Shown: positions 62,471 through 64,000 of the stretch, in pieces | How the letters are laid out: each line of letters starts with the position of its first letter | How positions within the stretch are numbered: position 1 is the first letter of the stretch | DNA from: Fervidobacterium nodosum Rt17-B1 | GTDB lineage: Bacteria; Thermotogota; Thermotogae; Thermotogales; Fervidobacteriaceae | NCBI RefSeq assembly: GCF_000017545.1 | Contig: NC_009718.1 | Coordinates: forward strand, 1,302,001 to 1,366,000 | Length of the DNA: 64,000 nucleotides | Direction of reading: 5' to 3' | The notes under the pieces: generated by a model | What the model saw: only the letters and a program-made list of their open reading frames with translations | What the model was told of the DNA's origin: nothing | Databases searched by the model: none | Position numbers and translations under genes: made by a program

Positions 62471-64000
62471 TTATTCTTTCATAATATCAACTATTTTTGC
62501 TGTTAAGAATATCGTTATGCTTCTTTGTTCTGAAGCTTCTTTCGTTCCTCTGAAAAGGTACCCAAGAATTGGTATGTCTCCAAGGATTGGTACTTTCCAT
62601 TCCGACTTGCTCTTTTCTTCCCTTGAAAGGCCGCCAATAACAAGTGTCTGACCATCTTTAATTGTTATTTTTGTGCTAGCATCTCGTTTGTTAATTTTTG
62701 GAAGTCCGTTTACTAAAACAGAGTAATCAAAATTACTTACAGAAGTTGTAATTACAAGATCGATAGTGTTATCTGCGTTTACATATGGAACTATCTTTAG
62801 TTCTATTCCTCCTTCAAGGCTTATTACTTGTTCATTGGTTTGTCCTCCAGAAGTACTTACAATTTTCAAAGGTATCGAATCACCAATAAATATTCGTGCT
62901 TCTTCGCCACTTTTTGTCATTATATTTGGATTTGCCAAAAGTTTTCCAATACCACTGGTTGCTCTGAAAGGAGTACCTTGTTCCGCCCCGCGAAGATCAA
63001 GTGAAATTCCAGCTTCGTTTAATATCTTATCAATTATCGAACCATCTAAAATATCAAGTAAGCTTACATTAAGAGTTAAACCATTTGAACCAAATGTTAG
63101 ATAATTTCCAGCTTTTAGTAATGTAACAATTTCTTCTGAAAGTGAACCATTTCTTGATTCGTCTATTATTCGCGCATCGATAGAAACTATCTTTGGAGTT
63201 GTAAACTTTTCAATTAATTTGTTAATATCATCTACGTTCTTAGGATCAAGGTCATAAGCAACAATTATACCTGCAGAAGGACTTACCATTGTCTTTCCAC
63301 CATAAAATTTTATAAGTTCTTCAACTTTATCAGTGTTTCTTGGAACATTAAATGTGTAAGTTGTTTGTACTTTAGTTGCATCTGGTGTTGTATCTACAAT
63401 GTAGACATTCCCAGATTTTTTGATTGATATCCCATAATTCAGCATTATTGAATTAAATGTTTCAAAGTCAATCCCAGAAACTGACATTGTTGCTGTTCTA
63501 TCTATTGGTTTTGCAAAGACCACTTGATATCCAAGTTCATCAAAAATAGTTTGAATAACTTGTGAAATAGGTTCGTTATCTATCTTTAAATTTATCAATC
63601 CATCCTTAACAAACGCCTTTTTTGAGTCTGTCTTATTATTAATAACGCCCTTAGGTGTAATGTAAGTTATGCTTCCTACTTCTGTAAAGTTAACCCAGGT
63701 TGAAAATGTTTCTTTGAAAGTTTCATAATTAATATCTTTTAGATACATGGAACTTATACTAGCACCTATTTTCTCTAATTTATAAGACTTGTTAAGTTTA
63801 ACCATAACTTGGGTGATGATATCATCAACAGGCATATTAGAAACATTTATAGTTATAAGCCCATCTTTAACAACAACAGGTTCTGTTTTAATTTCTTCTT
63901 TTACAACCTGGTTTGCAGTTGTTGTACTTTGCTGTGTTTTCATGATTGAAATATAATAAGTATCATTTTTCAATTCATAAGTTATATTATAAGATGATAA
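62471..64000 (-). CDS. Secretin-like outer-membrane protein (PilQ/GspD family), C-terminal part
   Basis: At least 509 residues, open at the right edge: codons before the TTG at 63973 remain in frame, so that is not the start. Three repeats of about 70 residues (GLITINVSNMPVDDIITQVM, GLINLKIDNEPISQVIQTIF, ...) are N-type domains. The C-terminal secretin core has LLANPNIMTKSGEEARIFIGDSIPL, GIELKIVPYVNADNTIDLVI, KINKRDASTKITIKDGQTLVIGGL and VPILGDIPILGYLFRG. It forms the outer-membrane pore of a type IV pilus or type II secretion system. Which one is not visible. Confidence 0.88.
   Translation of the reverse strand, partial: LSSYNITYELKNDTYYISIMKTQQSTTTANQVVKEEIKTEPVVVKDGLITINVSNMPVDDIITQVMVKLNKSYKLEKIGASISSMYLKDINYETFKETFSTWVNFTEVGSITYITPKGVINNKTDSKKAFVKDGLINLKIDNEPISQVIQTIFDELGYQVVFAKPIDRTATMSVSGIDFETFNSIMLNYGISIKKSGNVYIVDTTPDATKVQTTYTFNVPRNTDKVEELIKFYGGKTMVSPSAGIIVAYDLDPKNVDDINKLIEKFTTPKIVSIDARIIDESRNGSLSEEIVTLLKAGNYLTFGSNGLTLNVSLLDILDGSIIDKILNEAGISLDLRGAEQGTPFRATSGIGKLLANPNIMTKSGEEARIFIGDSIPLKIVSTSGGQTNEQVISLEGGIELKIVPYVNADNTIDLVITTSVSNFDYSVLVNGLPKINKRDASTKITIKDGQTLVIGGLSREEKSKSEWKVPILGDIPILGYLFRGTKEASEQRSITIFLTAKIVDIMKE

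Noticed and set aside
1-64000. CRISPR array, tRNA or rRNA genes
   Set aside because: No regular repeat-spacer series, no cloverleaf-like GTTCRANYC segments with matching stems, and no rRNA-like sequence were noticed by eye; a tRNA scan would settle it.

Overview
The window looks like a chromosomal segment of an AT-rich thermophilic anaerobe of the Thermotogae, most likely Fervidobacterium or a close relative. Evidence: hrcA-grpE-dnaJ is separate from dnaK, IspH is fused to ribosomal protein S1, there is a class III (anaerobic) ribonucleotide reductase, a TrpB2-type tryptophan synthase, an AmmeMemoRadiSam B protein and a ferritin-like/M3-peptidase cluster. Coding density is very high, Shine-Dalgarno (SD) sites are strong (GGAGGTG), and extended -10 promoters (TGGTATAAT) recur. 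The genus is inferred from gene content; I could run no search. Layout: (1) 1-3.7 kb, minus strand: the start of dnaK with a CIRCE operator, then pepF, a ferritin-like gene and galM, divergent from panB. (2) 4.6-21.7 kb, minus strand: one long co-directional block read gatA, gatB, a putative outer-membrane protein, hemW, ftsW, murG, murC, smc, a PAS/GAF protein, fliJ, a YdcF-like gene, rhomboid, asparaginase and an AI-2E family permease. (3) 21.8-31.9 kb, plus strand: flavin reductase, transaldolase, aspS, STAS protein, cmk, ispH-S1 fusion, der, a cysteine-cluster protein and a membrane HD-GYP protein, closed by a terminator. (4) 31.9-38 kb: a solute-binding/GGDEF-like membrane protein, monocistronic rpsB with a structured leader, an EamA transporter, and a sugar-binding protein plus a two-module carbohydrate-binding protein whose signal peptide is frameshifted. 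(5) 38.2-42.5 kb: hrcA-grpE-dnaJ-propeller protein. (6) 42.5-50.1 kb: a LytS/LytTR two-component pair, nrdG-nrdD, mutS and tsaB. (7) 50.2-54.6 kb: GntP permease, glycerate kinase, and trpB2 preceded by a leader peptide with four tandem Trp codons and mutually exclusive hairpins. (8) 54.6-62.4 kb: an ECF transporter (A, A, T, S), sufC-sufB-sufD with sufD cut off by an IS element, a frameshifted mscL and a MEMO1-family gene. (9) 62.4 kb to the end: a secretin-like protein open at the window edge. The most striking signal is the complete ribosome-mediated transcription attenuator (promoter, leader peptide with WWWW, 1:2, 2:3 and 3:4 helices) in front of a lone trpB2. Such Trp-codon attenuators are best known from proteobacteria, so this one deserves comparative and experimental follow-up. 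Other notable signals are an internal translation start between IspH and S1, a 17-bp tandem duplication that breaks mscL, the IS boundary where the rest of sufD and any sufS/sufU are missing, a structured rpsB leader, and a palindrome built from two head-to-head -10 elements between pepF and panB. No tRNA, rRNA or CRISPR array was seen.
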